This document shows positions 12,811 to 23,382 of a stretch of DNA of 64,000 nt, one piece after another. Location: NCBI GenBank assembly GCA_963277665.1, contig OY728153.1, positions 274,448,250 to 274,512,249 on the forward strand, written 5' to 3'. The DNA is from Viscum album (lineage: Eukaryota; Streptophyta; Magnoliopsida; Santalales; Viscaceae). The position numbers and the translations under genes were made by a program. How positions within the stretch are numbered: position 1 is the stretch's first letter; each line of letters starts with the position of its first letter. Under the pieces are notes generated by a model. That model did not search any database. It saw only the letters and a list, made by a program, of their open reading frames with translations, and was not told where the DNA came from.

Positions 12811-13076
12811 AATCAGTTCTACCGCAGAACTCAGAACTCTGATCATTCCTTTCTTTGAAGAAATAGTGTTAAGGGTACCGAGTATGGTCTTCAGTTCAGG
12901 GAGTCCAGTGTTGGTGCGGTGGCCGACGTATCTATACACTAGGACCCTAACTACTGATTTCCGACTTAGTGCACGAAAACACTGATTGCATGTGTGTTTC
13001 CAAAAAGTTTAAAAGTCAGCTCAAACCAGGTCATATCACCAGGTATAAATTGTTTTCCTAGTCATATCTGTTCAGG

Positions 13077-14160
13077 ATGTCTCCACGTAGACAGTCAGTT
13101 GGAGTTCTAAGAGAGTACTCGATGACGACCCACTAAGCGATGAGGCTCTGGTGTAGGTCCCTCTTTCTATGTTGGCACCTTCGGGTGGTGTACCAGCAGC
13201 ACCAACACCCATTAGGCAGCAGATGCCACCTGCCGTACTAGTGGATGGTGCATGCTGGCAGAGTGCGTTACAAGAGTTCCAGCAGTAGAGGCCTCCGAGG
13301 TTATGATACGAGACAGATTCCCAGTAAGCAGTGGACTGGATGGAGGTGAATGCTAGAGTTTTATACCTAGTTTAGACATTAGTAGAGCAGATGGTGGACT
13401 TAGCTACTTCTGTTTTCCAATGAGAGACCATGAGGTTGGTTCGTATAGTGATGGGGCTTCGGCACGTGGACCTATGCCTGAGATAGTTCCATCGGTTAGT
13501 GTTCCAGCTATATCACTCCATGTTGGTCAGCAGACACTACCAGCGATACCGGTAGAGGATACTTGTAGGCTTAGTGACTTACTTATGTTTCAAAACCAGA
13601 TATCCCTCAAGTTCTGAGGCGAGCTCGACTCACAGGCGGCTGAGGATTGGCTTGAGGAGGTAGATGAGAGTTTTATAGAGCTTATACAGCCTCAGTAGGA
13701 CGACATGTCGGTAGCTGATAATTCATCAGGGCGTACCAATCCATTCCTGTTACTCGATGAATACAATGCGACTAGTGCTTCAGGGCTCAGAATTCTGAGT
13801 GAGGTGTGTCTAAAGGACATCCGAGCCAACACATCTTCTCTATGCATTCCTACTTATACTAGGGTGATAGAGAGAACCATTGTGGTTGATAATTCTTTGG
13901 CTGAGTGGATGCATTTAGTAAAGGTTAGCAGTGGGAAAGTAGAAAACTGGCGCCAGTCTCGGAGACTTGGGGGTGTAAAATGTTTCAAGAAGAGGAAGTA
14001 AAAAAGGACAGATGAATCTGCAAGGTAGCAGACATGGAAGCAGAGCTAGGAGAGAAGCATGGGGTGGTGAACATTTTGACATGTTGCAACCACCCACCTT
14101 TGTAATTCCCGCTAGGCTCAGGGAGCTGGAGGGTAGGGGAAGAGAGTAGCTTCATGTGGT
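13077..14160 (+). pseudogene. gag: gag remnant of the chromovirus
   Basis: An untranslated leader of about 265 bp follows the PBS; then ATG at 13,077 opens MSPRRQSVGVLREYS, the kind of basic start seen in Tekay/Del gag. A stop follows within 20 codons. Further on, in shifted frames, DWLEEVDESFIELIQPQ (about 13,648-13,698) matches the conserved gag region in which a W-L-x-x-(I/V)-(E/D) helix precedes the capsid core. Open stretches at 13,420-13,617 and 13,705-14,001 belong to the same remnant; the latter ends in basic residues (VKCFKKRK). I find no intact CCHC zinc knuckle. The capsid precursor would normally package element RNA. Multiple stops make it non-functional. Confidence 0.65.
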
Positions 14161-14299
14161 CAAAGAGTGAGGCCGAAATTCTCTAGGGATGATTCTAAGT
14201 ATGAAATGTTTCTTCTACTAGCCACCGTAACAACAGACATTGATACTAATCATCCCTTCCTTCCACGAATCTTGTCACAGACCTAGAGTTTTCGGTTAA

Positions 14300-14460
14300 G
14301 CCATTGACTTGACCCTCACATCTGGAGATACCTTTGAGAGGAGACTCGATAATCACACTTATGCCGACGGTGTGATCTTACCCTTGAGGCGAGAGTTTCA
14401 GTTGGAACCTCTTGGTGGTAGTGTCGAGGCCTTACGATGTTAGTTTGAGTATGGACTGGG
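14300..14460 (+). pseudogene. Short pol-like fragment before the deletion
   Basis: One frame reads SGDTFERRLDNHTYADGVILPLRREF (broken here only by description), followed by QLEPLGGS. It lies where the protease / protease-RT spacer is expected. No catalytic D-(S/T)-G triad can be seen. Downstream, reverse transcriptase motifs are missing altogether, so the major internal deletion must lie close by. Confidence 0.3.
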
Positions 14461-14629
14461 CAACCACAGCTCATACACAAATTGATGGTATTAGGAAAAA
14501 AGGTTGTGGTTTATCTACAATGTTGGGATGGGGTTTTTCCTTGGTCGGTTAAAAGGGAAACCCATGAAGCATAGGATAAACTCATGTTTAGGAGGGTGTG
14601 GTCGATCACTCTTGAGTCGGTCAGACTTA

Positions 14630-14860
14630 CCCTCATGAAAACAAGAGTTTTCAGTTTTCAGTTCCTCCAGGACTATGACTACGAGATATTCAATACTCAT
14701 GGGAAGGGGAACATTGTCGTAGAAATGCCCAGAAGGAGGACTGATGTTTGGATGTTAGGAGTGGCGAGACAGCAGCTGGCCACGTTTCAGGTATCGTTTG
14801 GGGATAGTGAAGGAGTCAGCACGTGTAGAACCAGAGATGGTTCACAGCAATTAAGATAGC
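14630..14860 (+). pseudogene. pol: RNase H C-terminal fragment of pol
   Basis: The frame 14,641-14,850 reads FQFLQDYDYEIFNTHGKGN then IVVEMPRRRTD. This corresponds to the end of Ty3/gypsy RNase H, where elements have L-L-K/Q-D-Y-(D)-C/Y-x-I-x-Y-H-P-G-K-x-N-V-V-A-D-A-L-S-R. The A-D-A-L-S-R end has become E-M-P-R-R. The reverse transcriptase palm that normally precedes it is not present, so the deletion breakpoint lies between about 14,460 and 14,630. Confidence 0.7.
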
Positions 14861-15370
14861 ATAGCGCAGACAGAAGTCCTATGCTGATCGAATAAGGAGA
14901 CTACTAAAGTTCGAGTATGGCGACCAAGTCTTTTACAGGTATCACCTCGACGAAGCTTACGGAGTTGTGGACGAGCCGAAAAGTTATCTCTGAGGTTCAA
15001 CGGACCTTTCTCGGTCCTCAGAAGGGTAGGCGAGGTGGTTTACCACTTGACCTTTCCACCTCAGTTGCACTAGATGCACGATGTCATCCACGTATCTTAG
15101 TTGAGGAGATATGTGCATGACCCTTCACACATTGTCGACCATGGAGAGTTGGACATCGATGATGGAGTGACTTTCACGGGGTTCCAGTAGAGGTTGAAGA
15201 TCGACAAGAGCGGGTCCTACGAGGATGGTCGATTCCTCTTGTGCGCTTTCGTTGGAAGCACGAGAACCTCCAGGAGAGCACCTGGAGCGGGAGGCTCAGA
15301 TTCATGCTCGGTACCTCCTTTAGTTTCCCTAGTTTATATTGTAGCTTTACGGGGATGTAAATCCCTAAGG
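14860..15370 (+). pseudogene. pol: Integrase C-terminus with chromodomain
   Basis: After RNase H the text jumps to the end of integrase: SYADRIRRLLKFEYGDQVF (about 14,874-14,930), then RRYVHDPSHIVDHGELDIDD (about 15,100-15,165), typical of the Tekay/Del GPY/F region. From 15,193 one open frame reads VEDRQERVLRGWSIPLVRF, then RWKHENLQESTWSGRLRFML, a chromodomain of the CHD type with its aromatic W and the E-x-T-W signature. Chromodomains target chromovirus integration to marked heterochromatin. The zinc-binding HHCC and the DDE core of integrase are absent. Stops at about 15,090 and 15,190 (TAG) split the tail. The chromodomain itself is uninterrupted. Confidence 0.82.
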
Positions 15371-15379
15371 TGGGAGTAA
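15366..15379 (+). other. Polypurine tract of the chromovirus
   Basis: TAAGGTGGGAGTAA directly abuts the 3' LTR start at 15,380. A purine-rich run here primes plus-strand synthesis in LTR elements. Confidence 0.75.
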
Positions 15380-18300
15380 TGTAAAGACCTAGAAATTTCA
15401 AGGAAATTTTTTTCTTGATTCTTTGGAATTTTACAAGTCTGTGGCTTCTGACGACACCTAATTCCGAGGCCCGGTGTGCCCGGAATCAATTTCTGAAGTT
15501 TAGCTCGGGTACGTTCAGTGAACGAACGAGTGGGTTTTTCAATCTTTTGAACCGTTGTTCGGAATTGAAATCCAAGGGCACCGATGAACTCGCAGTGCCG
15601 GTAATTGCTTAAGGGGACCTTTACTATAGTTGCATTTTAAGCGGGTTGAGTTTTATTTGATTTGGAGATTTAGTTTAAAATAAATAAAATTGTATGAACA
15701 ATTTTATTTTATATATTTGGGAGTTATTCTCTCCCATGGGAAGTTGTTGGTGGGGCCCATGACCAACCAACTTCCCATGTGTGGATAATTTAAAGGTAGG
15801 ACCCACATGAGCCCCAACCTTCTACCTCCCTCTAAACCCCTTAACCTTCTCCCATTAATCTCCCTTGGTTTTAATGTGACAACTTTCCCTTAATTAAATG
15901 TGACTCTTCACATCCTCCCCTCTTAAATGCAGCCAACACATTCTAATTAATAAGGTGTTTTTATTGTTTTAATTTGAAGTGTCTTGTATTAAATAAAATA
16001 ATAAGGTAGCTTATTAACTTATTTGGGGGAAATCTTTTTGGGTGGGATCTCTTGAGTTTTTTTGGGGAAGAACATCGACTCTCCAATGAAGAACGACCTC
16101 CCTACTCGACAAAGAATGCTCTACATTTTCTCCAATCCTTTTTCTTCCTCTGCGACATGGGAGGAGACACCACCATGGGGAACGTCGCCATCAACGATGG
16201 ATTTTTCTCCGACGTCAACAGAATCGGCACCGATCTTCCAGGACATCCGATCATCGCGACGCTTGCCTCTTTCCACGGATCGACGACGTGTGACGTCTTT
16301 GCGAGGTAGGGTTTTTTAGAGTGCTAATATTCTCATGATTGTTCCCTTCTAAACAAGGAACTTTGATCAACTCATTATCAAGTTGATCCGCGAATGTTTT
16401 TATTTACAGGAAGGGAATATTTAATTATGCGAGTATTGTTGGGAATGAGGATAAATTTTAATTGTTTAAATCTGTGCCTTTTAGTTGTTGAAATCAAGTG
16501 TTGATTATTTCCAACTGATAACACCTAACGTGGAGGATGCAGGCTGAAAAAACACGGCCCGACAACCCTCTGTAGATTGTTGTTGGAGCGCGAATTGACG
16601 GTGATGATGAAACGGGACCGCAATAGTGATTTGGGGCCTTCGCAGTAAAGTACGGGACTCGAGATGACCACCGATGCAGACAGATGTTGAATCGGACCAC
16701 CGGAGCAACTCTGGTGGCCCGCGAAACCTCAAGGCGGTGCAGGTCGCCGGCACGGTGGCGCCGGTGACCGGAGATGGCGGTCGGAGCTGTCCGGTCGCTT
16801 GAAGGCGGTGGCGCCCCAGTGCGCTGCCGGAGAAGACCCGCCGCGACGGAGAGGTGTTGGATCCCGCGGCCATGCGAGATCCCAGGACTACGGTGGGGCG
16901 GCGCCAGCTGGTGCTGCCGATGGCAATTAGCGGCGAGGGGCCGAGCCCCCCCCCCCCCCCCCCCCCCACTCTGCGTCCGCTCGGCCACGTTGGACAAGCC
17001 TCAGCCGTCCGGGTCGGGCCGTGAGCACCGGGCCGCGCTGCGCCAGCCGGGCGGGGCCGGGATGCGCCCAACCGGGCCGAACCCGGACCCGGGTCGGGTC
17101 GACCCGGTTCGGGCCAACCCAGGGGGTATTGGGACGGGTTGGACCGAGCCCAAACCCCTATTTTCGGAACTCCTTCAGTTAAACGCTCATATATGGAGAT
17201 ACAGACCTCCCATCGATGCACCGTCAGTTACATAGGTATTCTTGGATCGAGACGGTCGTTTCAGTATATTACACTCAAGGTTTTGGTGAAATTTGGGTAT
17301 GACCGGGTTTGTTCGAACCCAAAACCAACCGAACCCTCGGAGCAAAAACCCTTATTACTTGAGTTCCGGACGTCCGATTGACGTGTCTCCGACTTTTTTG
17401 GATTCATCTTGATGAGACGGTTCTTTTGGTATACTTAACCTGAGGTTTGGACGCAGTTGGAATATGGACGGGTTGGATTGTACCCGAAATCCAACTGGGC
17501 CCCTAGAACGGAAAGGATGATAACTTTCAGACCGAACGTCCGTTTGATGAACCGTCAGCGGCGTTGGTAATCACATTGAGAAACGGTCCCTATGAGTATA
17601 CCCTATGAGAGTTCGGGGTAGATTTGTGATACAGTCGGTTTGGTTCGTACACGAAACCAACTGAGCCCTCGGGACGAAAAGGCTAACAACACACAGACCG
17701 GGCGTCCGATTGATGCGCCGTATTTTGTGTTGAGTTTCCTATGGCGTGACAGACCTTTGGGGTACTTCTTCGTGGAACCTTGTGATACTTGGAGTATCGG
17801 CCAGTAGCTCGTGGAGAATACCCTCCTGGTGACGAGCTAGCAGAGTGTAGAGACCTAGTAGCTAGCTGAGACTTGACGACTGCTGATCGATCGACTCCGA
17901 GTGATTTGGATAGCCCAGTGGGGTGCGCTTGGTTGTAGCAGTAGAACCATGGAGGAGGAGTTCTTGGTTATAGAGGTAGACCCGCGGTACTCGACATAAG
18001 GAGTACCTCTGTAGGCTTTGAGGGGGTTCGCTTTGTTGTAGTGACAGACCCATGGTAAGAAGCGCTTGGTTGTAGCAACAGGCCCATAGTACTCGACAGG
18101 TGGAGTAATTTAACAGTTTAAGGTTAGTGAGTAGCACCTCGGAGTCGTGACAGGGCTGCTGTACTCGACAGAGGAGGAGTTCTTCAGCAGTTGTGGTTTC
18201 GATATTGTGAATAAAATCCCGGTTTGAGCTGAGTCAATGACCTTTTGTGTTTACCTCATGATTGAGATGGGAACTTGATAACTTAAGTATATGTATGGTC

Positions 18301-18993
18301 ATGTACATAAGTAGTCGATATTTGTTGATTTAATATCTGTGTGATACCTCATGATTGAGATGGGTTACTTGATAACTTAGGTATAAGTATGGGCTTATAC
18401 CTAAGTAAGGGTTATCTGTTGAGAAATTTCTTTGTGATTATCCTTGTTTGATTTAGTGAGACCTTGAGGGTCCTGGGGTCCATACTGAGTATCGTATACT
18501 CACCCCTTCACGGGCTATACCCGCACCTCGTTGTGTTGGATGTGGACGACGGGAAACACTGACTGAGATCGAGTGTATGAGGACTGGACGGTATCCGGAG
18601 GTGGACTTCATGAAGAGACGGTACTCGGAGGAGGTTGGCCGACGAGAGCATTGAGGAGGCTATATGTACCTACCCTTCAGGTAGGATATGAGGTGGATGA
18701 CCCAGGATCTACTTCTATCTTCCAGCTATTTGTCTTTTCTGTTGTACTTTCGTTCAATTGTAGTTGTACTTCTTAGTTGGGTTTGTATTCTGGCCCATTT
18801 ATTTTTCAGCACTTTCTTTTGTACTTAGTGTATTACTTCCGCTTGTACTCTGGTTGGATGTGTTTATGTTTTATAAAGGCAATGTCTTCCTAGATACCGA
18901 GTTTTACACCTTTGGTTCTAGTCGCCAGCCCCTGGCCTATGGAAGGCGGACTTGGGGTAGTCATGGCATGGGCCCCGAGGACGGGTCGTGACA
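15380..18993 (+). repeat. 3' LTR of the 9,124-18,993 chromovirus
   Basis: It starts TGTAAAGACC and ends GTCGTGACA; 3,614 bp. It carries the GC-rich block (about 16,640-17,160), including a C homopolymer of more than 20 bases at about 16,946-16,967, where the 5' LTR has only seven. Open frames at 16,494-17,235 arise from this GC-rich tract and are not genes. Confidence 0.92.
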
Positions 18994-18998
18994 ACCAT
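18994..18998. repeat. Target-site duplication, right copy (ACCAT)
   Basis: Exact repeat of 9,119-9,123 directly after the 3' LTR end TGACA. Confidence 0.93.
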
Positions 18999-19195
18999 GA
19001 TCTCTGTAGGTATAGTTGGTCATGAACCATAAAACAAGGGAACATAATAATAAAAATATTATTGCGAACCCAATTGGTGAACCGTTAACCACATACTTCT
19101 CACAGATGAATTCCCTATGAATGATGATCCCTAGGACCCTCCTTCCATATGGTTCTCCACGTAGTTTCCCATTATGTTGACTGAACCCGACGCCG

Positions 19196-19335
19196 CATAC
19201 TGCATCAGTATGAGGATGGACCCAAAGCGGTGTGATGGGTTACGTACCACTATGGTACGAGGTGGTTTATACCCATGCCTGCATACCGCATCAGTATGCA
19301 GATGACCCCTATGCCCGCATACCACTATGGTATGC
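19196..19335. repeat. Cluster of four short hairpins with a shared GCATAC/GTATGC stem
   Basis: Perfect stems: CATAC/GTATG at 19,196-19,212; CGTACCA-CTA-TGGTACG at 19,243-19,259; GCATAC-CGCATCA-GTATGC at 19,281-19,299; GCATACCA-CTA-TGGTATGC at 19,317-19,335. Loops alternate between a 7-base (T/C)GCATCA and a 3-base CTA, giving an ordered set. Related but imperfect text occurs at 7,820-7,920 in the left part of the same element. Confidence 0.8.
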
Positions 19336-20059
19336 AGAGCCTCCCCCATCCTGCATAATAAACCAGTGCATGGAATGAGATATTTTTGGGTATTATTTCT
19401 TTCGGTTCTAACCTCACCCCTCCATTACCATCCAGTCCTACATAGTCCTTCCGCAAACCAATCCTCCGGCATCAGGACGAAGCCTCCTCCAAAGCCACCA
19501 TAACCATATGATCAGACTGTCATGTGCATCAGCATGCCCTTTTGAGTCTACAAACCCATAGAAAGCTAAGTCACGAAGGCTCTCCCCATAATGATTTAGA
19601 CTTCGGGAATGCGTATGGGTCTACATTCCCATGGTAACCCGAAGTCCAACCTTGGGATTCCAATGTGTCCCCCCGGTTCTAGGTATTAAGGGTGATCACT
19701 TTATTTTCCATTCAATGATGAATAGTGATTAGTCAAAGTAGTTATGTACGCTTCTCCTTTGACTTGGATGAAACTCCACCCCTTCCTAGAATGTATTCTG
19801 GGCCCTCCCACTGAGGTAAGTCCCTAATTTTCTGAGGCCGATCCACACAAATTTAAATGTCATTTCACATTTAATGGTTCATCGCTCCACACCCTCAACC
19901 AAGATCACCCTGACATATTCCTCCGTAGGGTCTCCCTCTCCCCCCAATAAAAGAGAAAGCATGTGGTTTGTTGGATCTTTAACATCCTCTTGTTTCTCAC
20001 ACCAAGAATGAATCAGGTGGTCTTAGAGGTTTTTGATGATTACAATATCCACACAAATC

Positions 20060-20420
20060 TAAACTATTAAAAATATGATTCCTGATTAATCCAGGATATA
20101 TAGGATGCCTACTCAAAGGCCTGAGCTCAAAAGGGTTCCCTTCCACAAGGGGTTCACCCAATCAAGTCTTCTCAAATGGGAAACTTCTATGTGTAATCCC
20201 CACACATCTGAACTATGAGAACTCAAATTCCTGATCAAACTAGGATATGTAGGATGCCTACCTAAAGGCCCGAACTCAAAAGGGTGCCCATCCAAAAGGG
20301 TTCACCCAATCATGTCCTCTTAAATGGTAAGATCCATGTGTAAGCCCCATCTCATCTGAACTATGTGGGTTCTGATTCCTTTATCGAGGATATGTAGGAA
20401 ACCCATATTATGGGTCCAAT
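20060..20420 (+). repeat. Tandem repeat of ~150 bp, about 2.5 copies
   Basis: GGATAT(A/G)TAGGATGCC recurs at 20,094 and 20,243, with a weaker copy at 20,398, each preceded by CTGAACTA.. and CCTGAT and followed by CAAAAGGG and GGGTTCACCCAATCA. Spacings are 149 and 155 bp. Blocks built on a GGATACGTAGG-like core are, as I recall, common in untranslated regions of plant Ty3/gypsy (Tat-type) elements; that link is from memory. Confidence 0.7.
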
Positions 20421-21129
20421 CCAAAAAACAAATCACCTTACACCCCCTAAGATGATGATAAACTCCAGAGTGCCTTTTTGTATGGCTCTAGTGAGTAGTA
20501 CCTCTGTAGCCTCAAATATATGCATGACTACGACGATCCTGCAATCCAAGGGTAGCTTGGGGATACACTCTTCAGGAATGAACCAAGGATTCAAGAATAG
20601 ATGAACATGACTTAAATCTATAAGAGAGTCCTGGATAATGAAATAATCATCCCTTTAAAGGGTTCAGTGACCCTGAATTCCCATCCTCTCAACCAATGGA
20701 GTCCTCAATTGTTGTTGGCTGAATAATCAATCAACGAGAACCTAACTTTGGAAAGCAGGTCCATGAATCATGGATACCAGAGCCATTGGGTGTTTCTGGC
20801 TCCATGAATAAACCCATTATAGACCATATGAGGAAGTTATATCTAAGGAGGGCTGATTGCACAAGTACTTGACCCCACGAAATCGACCGTTGGGACCAAC
20901 TAACTATGGTATCTCCTTCATAATGAGAAAGGGGTTAATTGACCAGTCCCCATGGGGTTAATACAAACTTATTATAAAGGATAATGATGTTGAACAAGTA
21001 AAAAAAATAAACTTTGAATTTGACAGGATACCATCTCTGAAAAAAAGGGATGGGTGATGATCCTCATTGGACCATTTCCGCACCACCCGAGACGTGCCAC
21101 CTCGGAGGTGGAACATTGAGCCATCTTGA

Positions 21130-23380
21130 ATTGTTTTTACTAATCACTGGGGTATCATCATTTAATATTTTTTACTTTTTAGGAAACCGAAATATTATGA
21201 AATATGGTTTCATTATGGACGCAATTTCCTTTTGGTATTGGTGAAAATTTTATTTCAATATTCATTAATAAAGGTGATATTCTTATTTATTTTTTAGTGA
21301 TTCTATTATTATTTTTAATATTATGATCAATATTCTATGAACTAATAAAATATTAACATGTTACACATCATTACATTTTGTGGAATTATAGTTTTGGAAT
21401 TCACAACCATTTAATTTTAATTGAAATAGAATATTCATGTTTTGTATATAAAATATAATTATTTTTAAAAAATACCACATGTTCTATGTTAAGTTTTTTG
21501 TTTATTATTAATTATTTATATGTCATGTATTTATAATATTCTTTTTTATTAAATTAGATCATATGTTTTATGAGTCATAACATACGTTTTGTGGGATTTT
21601 TTTTATAAAATAAGCACTTTAGGTAAATGTTCTATGCTTTATGAAGTCATAAAATTTCTTATTTACAAGTGTTTTGTATTAAAATTTTGATATATTTTAT
21701 TATATTTATAAACAATATTAACTAATATTTTAGTTTTTGATATAGAACATGATTTTTTGGATATAATGATCTATTTTTTAAATTATAAAAAATATTTTTA
21801 CTCCATATTCCAACATAATATTTTCTCAATATACAATTATTTGTAAACTAAATTTTGTTTTGTATAAAAAAAATTATATTATATATATTATATTACTATA
21901 TATTAATAAATTTCAATATTATATATATTATTTTTATCTATTTTGAATTATGTAAACTTTATTTTTAATAATTTTTTATAAGGTTTCAGAGGGAAAAAAA
22001 ACTTTTGATAAAAAAATTAAACTCTCATTCTTTAAAATTTTATTTTTCAGTCTTTAATTGTTAGGTTGTTGAGTTTGAATGATACATGTTAATTTTTATT
22101 CTCATTAGTATATAATTTTTTATTTTATTCTCCCACCTATGACAAATAATCTTACATTCTTGAATGGTCTCTTTTTTATATAAGTCGATTGTGATCGAAT
22201 TTTCTATATTTATATTTTTTATCTAAGAATTTTCAAGAATTATGATTTTTAATTCATGAAATTATTTATATTAAATTTTAGAGGACCTATTTTGGGATTC
22301 AATTTTTTATTTTCTGATTGAATAATACCTTTGAGTAAAATTAATATCATTGTTTATCCCCCACATGCTATTTAAAAAAACGTTTTCAGTTGTTTAAGTA
22401 CATAATTTATCCAAAATTCAAAATCCATTAGTGTAGTAAATTATTTCTATTTAGTCATAAAGTGATGATTAGGGATGTGGGTTATTCTTTCATGATTCAT
22501 TTTTTTGAGGTCTATATATTAATAAATATAGAGGAGTGGGTTAGTTGTAGTGATGTAATACATTTATAGTCATTTAGTTTTTTCTTATGTTATTCCATTA
22601 TTATTTAATCAATTTTTTAAGTCTCAATGTCATGGCTTATTAGAAGAAAGATTTAACGGTAATTGTTGATTTCATTGTTGACTCAATAGAAGTTCTAGTG
22701 GGGTTGGGTCTTGACTATTTTTAGGTTAAATATTTAGTTATTTGAGCATATTTTTATGTTCTTATAAAGGATTGAGAGTCATAAAATTATATAAATTAAT
22801 TTTTTGGGAAGACCCATCATCATGAATAAAAAAAATGAAAATTAATGTATATGTCATGGCACTATGAATGGATATTAGTGATAAAATTATTAAATTTTAT
22901 ATTTTATAAAGGTTAATAATCTCCTTATAAATTATAAATATTTATCAAAATGATTCATTATATAGAAAGAATATTGTGACAAATGTTGAGAGATTTTTTT
23001 TGAAATTCAACCAAATGAATTTTTTGTTTAAAAATTGTTATCAAGAATTGATATAAATGGATAGTTTTAAAGATTTGTATTAAAGTCCATATGTTGATCA
23101 CTTCTATGTTGTGTTCTGATAGGGGAGAAGTCTCTCTTAGGACCCAAATTAGTGCAAGAGATGGTATACTAGGTTCATATAATATAGAAAAGATTAATGA
23201 AGACACATGTTAGTAAAATAATAACCTTTAATAAACCAATTTACGTCTTTAAAATAATAACCATTAATAATCTTACACCACACTAATATTTTAATCGCAT
23301 GATGAACTTTTTCTATGAAATTGTTTTTAAAAATTTATTTATTTTGTTAAATATTAATATTATCAAATAAAATAGGATGT
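21130..23380. other. AT-rich intergenic sequence, no gene seen
   Basis: About 2.2 kb of very AT-rich sequence with poly-A/T runs and no convincing coding frame. It precedes the CACTA transposase start and may be that element's 5' non-coding part, but no CACTA terminal repeat was found. Confidence 0.5.
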
Positions 23381-23382
23381 AT

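Larger units (their letters stand above)
9124..18993 (+). mobile_element. Tekay/Del-type Ty3/gypsy chromovirus, internally deleted
   Basis: A complete 9.87-kb insertion: 5' LTR 9,124-12,795, PBS 12,799-12,810, interior of only about 2.6 kb, polypurine tract, 3' LTR 15,380-18,993, flanked by ACCAT. The interior runs from a gag-like start to the C-terminal end of integrase with a chromodomain, but most of protease, the reverse transcriptase and the integrase core are missing, so the copy is non-autonomous. Tekay/Del affiliation rests on the integrase tail (HDPSHIVDHGELDIDDG) and the chromodomain. The two LTRs differ at many sites in stretches compared by eye, often by C/T changes, so the insertion is old. 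It lies in the older repeat 4,991-21,050. Confidence 0.93.
18994..21050. mobile_element. Older unclassified repeat, right part
   Basis: Continuation of 4,991-9,123. It opens with GAACC-rich text like that at 8,650-8,870, then a cluster of four hairpins (19,196-19,335), unremarkable sequence at 19,380-20,040, and a tandem block at 20,060-20,420. The right limit is set where the sequence switches to very AT-rich DNA near 21,130; no LTR end or inverted repeat is visible there. I find no long open frame with recognisable domains. Confidence 0.4.

Noticed and set aside
16505..17221. 238-codon open frame on the minus strand
   Set aside because: The longest frame in the window but in the same GC-rich LTR block; it reads through the C/G homopolymer as poly-Gly and has no domain.
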